A stretch of 22,684 nucleotides of DNA from Parvularia atlantis (taxonomy: Eukaryota > Opisthokonta > Rotosphaerida), in assembly GCA_943704415.1 (NCBI GenBank), contig CALSCO010001012.1, forward strand, positions 1 through 22,684, given 5' to 3'. The notes beneath the pieces are model-generated. The model was not told where the DNA came from, ran no database searches, and worked only from the letters and a program-made list of their open reading frames with translations. Position 1 is the stretch's first letter; each line of letters begins with the position of its first letter. Made by a program: the position numbers and the translations under genes. Positions 20,450-22,684 of the stretch are shown here, piece after piece.

Positions 20450-22463
20450 CTAGCCTAAAAAGCGCGTCCACACCCGCTTGTCCGGCGGCGGGCTGTCGTC
20501 GCGGTCAAACTCAAAGTCGTCGTACTCGTTGCCGAGGCGCGAGGCCGGCGGCAGCGCGCGGGCGGCGACGCGCGGCACGACGGGAGAGACGGGCACAGAG
20601 GACGACGCGCCCGCAAGCGCCGGCTGCGCACAATAGCCTCAGCCGCCACCCCGGCACAGCGGCGACGCACAATCGCGAGCACGGCCTGGCCGGCGCGCGG
20701 CACGGCGCCGTCGGTTGGCGACGACTCGAACGGGAACTGGAGGTTGCGTTGCACTGCCGCCGAGCCGCATCAACGAAGCGACGGCATACGTGACACGCAC
20801 GCACCGGCACCGAGCGTGCGATCCGTCGGCGGCACCTGCGCACTTGGTGAGACACAGTTCAGCCACGCCACGTGCGCGTACCGTGTCCAGCCGGCCGTGC
20901 GCCGTGAATCTGCCCTGCGACCCGGCGCCCTGCTGCAGCTGCGGGGCCGGCAAGTGGCTCGCGCCTGGCGCAGGTGCCACGCCGCCCGCACCGCCCGTCG
21001 ACTGCTGTGTCGACTGCGAGTCGCTGTCGTTGAGGTTGCGCAGCGTGCCGAGGACGATCTGCGTGTCGACGAGCGCTGCGACAGCGCCGTGAGCGGCCGT
21101 GCCGTGTGTCTGTGTGCGCCAAACGCACCGTCACCGTCACCACCCACGCCCACCGCGAGGCTGGCGGGGTCCGGCAGGCTGATCTGGAGGATCATGGGGC
21201 TGCGCGCGCGTGAGCCCAAACACGGCGCGCGCAGGCCCAGGAGCGCGCCTGCCGCTCTCGCCGTAATTGCACGTAATCTCCTCGTCCGCGCCCTCGGCGA
21301 ACGCGAGCACGGCCTTGAACTCCTTGAGGCTGAACGCGATCTGCGACGGCACGCGCACGGCGAAGCTGCTGAACTCCTCCGCGTGGAACACCAGCTTCGT
21401 GTCCATGCCGCGCTTGTCGGCTGCGCCTCGCTCAGCCCGGCCGCCACCGTTACACAGCAGCGCGCACGCACCGGGCTCGCTCGGGTCCATGTAACTGTGC
21501 ACGATGAGCCGCTCGGGCGCCGACAGCCACGCGAGGTCCTCGAGACCTGGCGCACCGGTCAGCTCGCCACGAGCAGTGCGCGGTCCTGCGCACCCGTCTG
21601 GAAGTTGGCCAGCATGCGCGTGAGCGTGGTCGGGTGCATGACGATGCGGTTGGGGCACTGCTCGGCCGAGTAGATCGCCTTCTGCGTTGGTACGCTGCGT
21701 CGGTATCGCGGCTTGCGACGTGTGCGTGTGTGCTCACGCACCCAGTCGCCGCACTCCTCGTACGCAAGCTTGTGCGTCTTGGTCACGCCTACGCCCGCGC
21801 CCGCGCCCGTCGTCAGCGCCCGACCATGCGTCCCCCGGTGCAAGTTGACCGTGCTTGCACTGCAGCTGAAAAACGACGCGGTTCGCCGCTCCGGCCAGCG
21901 CGAGCTCGCAGCGCTCGACCGTCTTGTCCAGCGCGGCCCGCCGCTTGAACACGAGCTGCACGGCCTGCCGCGTTGCGCCCGCGCCCGCGCCCGCGCAGTT
22001 AAGCGGCAGCTCGATCGAGGCAAAGCCAAGGGCCCGTGCCTTGTTGGGCATCTGGCAGCGCAGGACGGGCGCGCCGGGGCGCGCGCCGTCGTACGACTCG
22101 AAGAAGGGGCGCGCGAGCCACGCGTTGGCGAAGACGGTGCGCGACGGATTGATGGCCGACAGGCGCAGCTGCGCACCCACAACGGCCGATGAGCGATCAC
22201 ACGAGTGCACATCGCGCGCAACAACAACATCCGCACCTTGTCGGCGCCGGCCTCGAGGTGCAGCTCGTCGCCGATCTTGCTGAGGAACGCGACAATGCGC
22301 GCGAACTCTGCGCTCACACGCATCGTCACGGCACAGCACGGCGGCATCCACACGCATCGTCACGGCACAGCACGGCGGCATCCACACGCATCGTCACGGC
22401 ACAGCACGGCGGAATCACACGACGCGCACCCTTGAGCGACCGCTGCGGCAGCACGGCGTGCAT
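20450..22463 (-). CDS. RAD9: RAD9 checkpoint clamp subunit (9-1-1 complex)
   Basis: RAD9 forms a PCNA-like ring with HUS1 and RAD1 that is loaded at damaged DNA and activates ATR. Exons from the start: 22430-22463, 22237-22307, 22040-22168, 21850-21964, 21742-21788, 21594-21681, 21472-21546, 21249-21420, 21129-21199, 20882-21075, 20805-20835, 20671-20753, 20450-20623; 427 aa (human RAD9A 391). Anchors in order: VAFLSKIGDELHLE, INPSRTVFANAWLARPFFES, RRAALDKTVERCELAL, VVFQLQCKHGVTKTHKL, CPNRIVMHPTTLTRMLANF, RLIVHSYMDPSE, VPSQIAFSLKEFKAVLAFAE, SPMILQISLPD, VDTQIVLGTL. The C-terminal tail is acidic (NEYDDFEFDRDDSPPPDK) and ends in RFLG, like the SLFFG segment of human RAD9. Introns 21200-21248 and 21965-22039 have GC donors; intron 22308-22429 holds a tandem repeat. 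An in-frame ATG at 22487 would add MTDDDAPR. Confidence 0.94.
22321..22421. repeat. 34-bp tandem repeat, three copies, inside RAD9 intron 1
   Basis: Units at 22321-22354, 22355-22388 and 22389-22421; the first two are identical and the third differs only in its last ten bases (one base deleted, one changed). It lies within the first RAD9 intron (22308-22429). Each unit, read on the RAD9 strand, contains GTGACGATGCGTGTG, which includes a branch-site-like GTGACG. Confidence 0.95.
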
Positions 22464-22582
22464 CCGCGGCGCGTCGTCGTCCGTCATCGTGGCGCCACCG
22501 TCGTCGCGCCACCTTTCCTTCGCGCCCGAAAACACAGCCAGGCACATGCCATGCCGGCGGTCACGAGTTTCGTGACCAAACG

Positions 22583-22684
22583 ATGAGCCGCGCCGTGCTC
22601 GTTCTGGTCGCGGTCGCGCTGCTGCTCGCGGCGGCCGCGCGCGCACAGGACTTTTCGGTGCGTTGCCTGCGGCGTGCTGTGGGG
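22583..22684 (+). CDS. Start of a secreted or membrane protein (partial)
   Basis: ATG at 22583 opens MSRAVLVLVAVALLLAAAAR followed by AQDFS: one Arg, a hydrophobic core of about 17 residues, and an Ala-x-Ala cleavage site (ARA|QD). This is a classical signal peptide. The first exon appears to end at 22657, before GTGCGTT, the usual donor here. The gene runs off the window, so its function cannot be told. Its start is 119 bp from the RAD9 start, head to head. Confidence 0.6.
   Translation, partial: MSRAVLVLVAVALLLAAAARAQDFSVRCLRRAVG

Noticed and set aside
22321-22421. CRISPR-like array
   Set aside because: The units are head-to-tail without spacers, only three copies, and inside a nuclear gene intron.
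1-22684. A new operon-like or defence system
   Set aside because: The genes are spliced housekeeping genes on alternating strands with separate spacers; no immune, toxin or mobile-element gene set is present.

Overview
This is a gene-dense, GC-rich nuclear segment from a eukaryote, probably a unicellular one. Every recognisable protein is broken by many tiny introns. Most are 45-65 nt, start GTGCG, end CAG, and carry a CTGAC- or CTCAC-like branch site 15-35 nt before the acceptor, with no clear polypyrimidine tract. I built the gene models by hand, joining exons so that known family motifs read through. For each complete model the exon lengths sum to a multiple of three and end in a stop. The ribosomal protein looks closer to animal or amoebozoan versions than to fungal ones, and an LMBRD2 homologue is present. 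I suggest a free-living protist near the opisthokont/amoebozoan area, but cannot name the organism.

Layout: 585-2745 (+) SWC4/DMAP1 chromatin subunit; 2746-3472 AT-richer spacer with a 12-bp inverted repeat at its ends, a (TC)37 microsatellite and a doubtful small ORF; 3473-6176 (+) EDC4/Ge-1-like decapping scaffold without the usual WD40 domain; 6226-7748 (-) ERAL1-like mitochondrial GTPase; 8045-9600 (+) LSM14/Scd6 P-body protein; 9699-12724 (-) LMBRD2-like membrane protein; 12989-14778 (-) proteasomal ATPase Rpt6; 15098-16114 (+) ribosomal protein uL13 (RPL13A); 16252-17871 (+) biotin synthase; 17935-19972 (-) coiled-coil plus leucine-rich-repeat protein; 20085-20360 (+) unknown small protein; 20450-22463 (-) RAD9 checkpoint clamp subunit; 22583-end (+) start of a secreted or membrane protein.

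The genes are mostly unrelated housekeeping functions packed head-to-head or tail-to-tail with 50-320 bp between them, so this is not an operon-like system. Two mRNA-decapping/P-body factors (EDC4 and LSM14) do lie within 5 kb of each other. I saw no tRNA, rRNA, CRISPR array, virus-like element or autonomous transposon.

The most unusual signals are in the splicing architecture. About ten of roughly 91 introns appear to use GC-AG boundaries, nine of them with AG just before the donor. The leucine-rich repeats are encoded one repeat per exon in one phase. One RAD9 intron has grown by two extra copies of a 34-bp unit.
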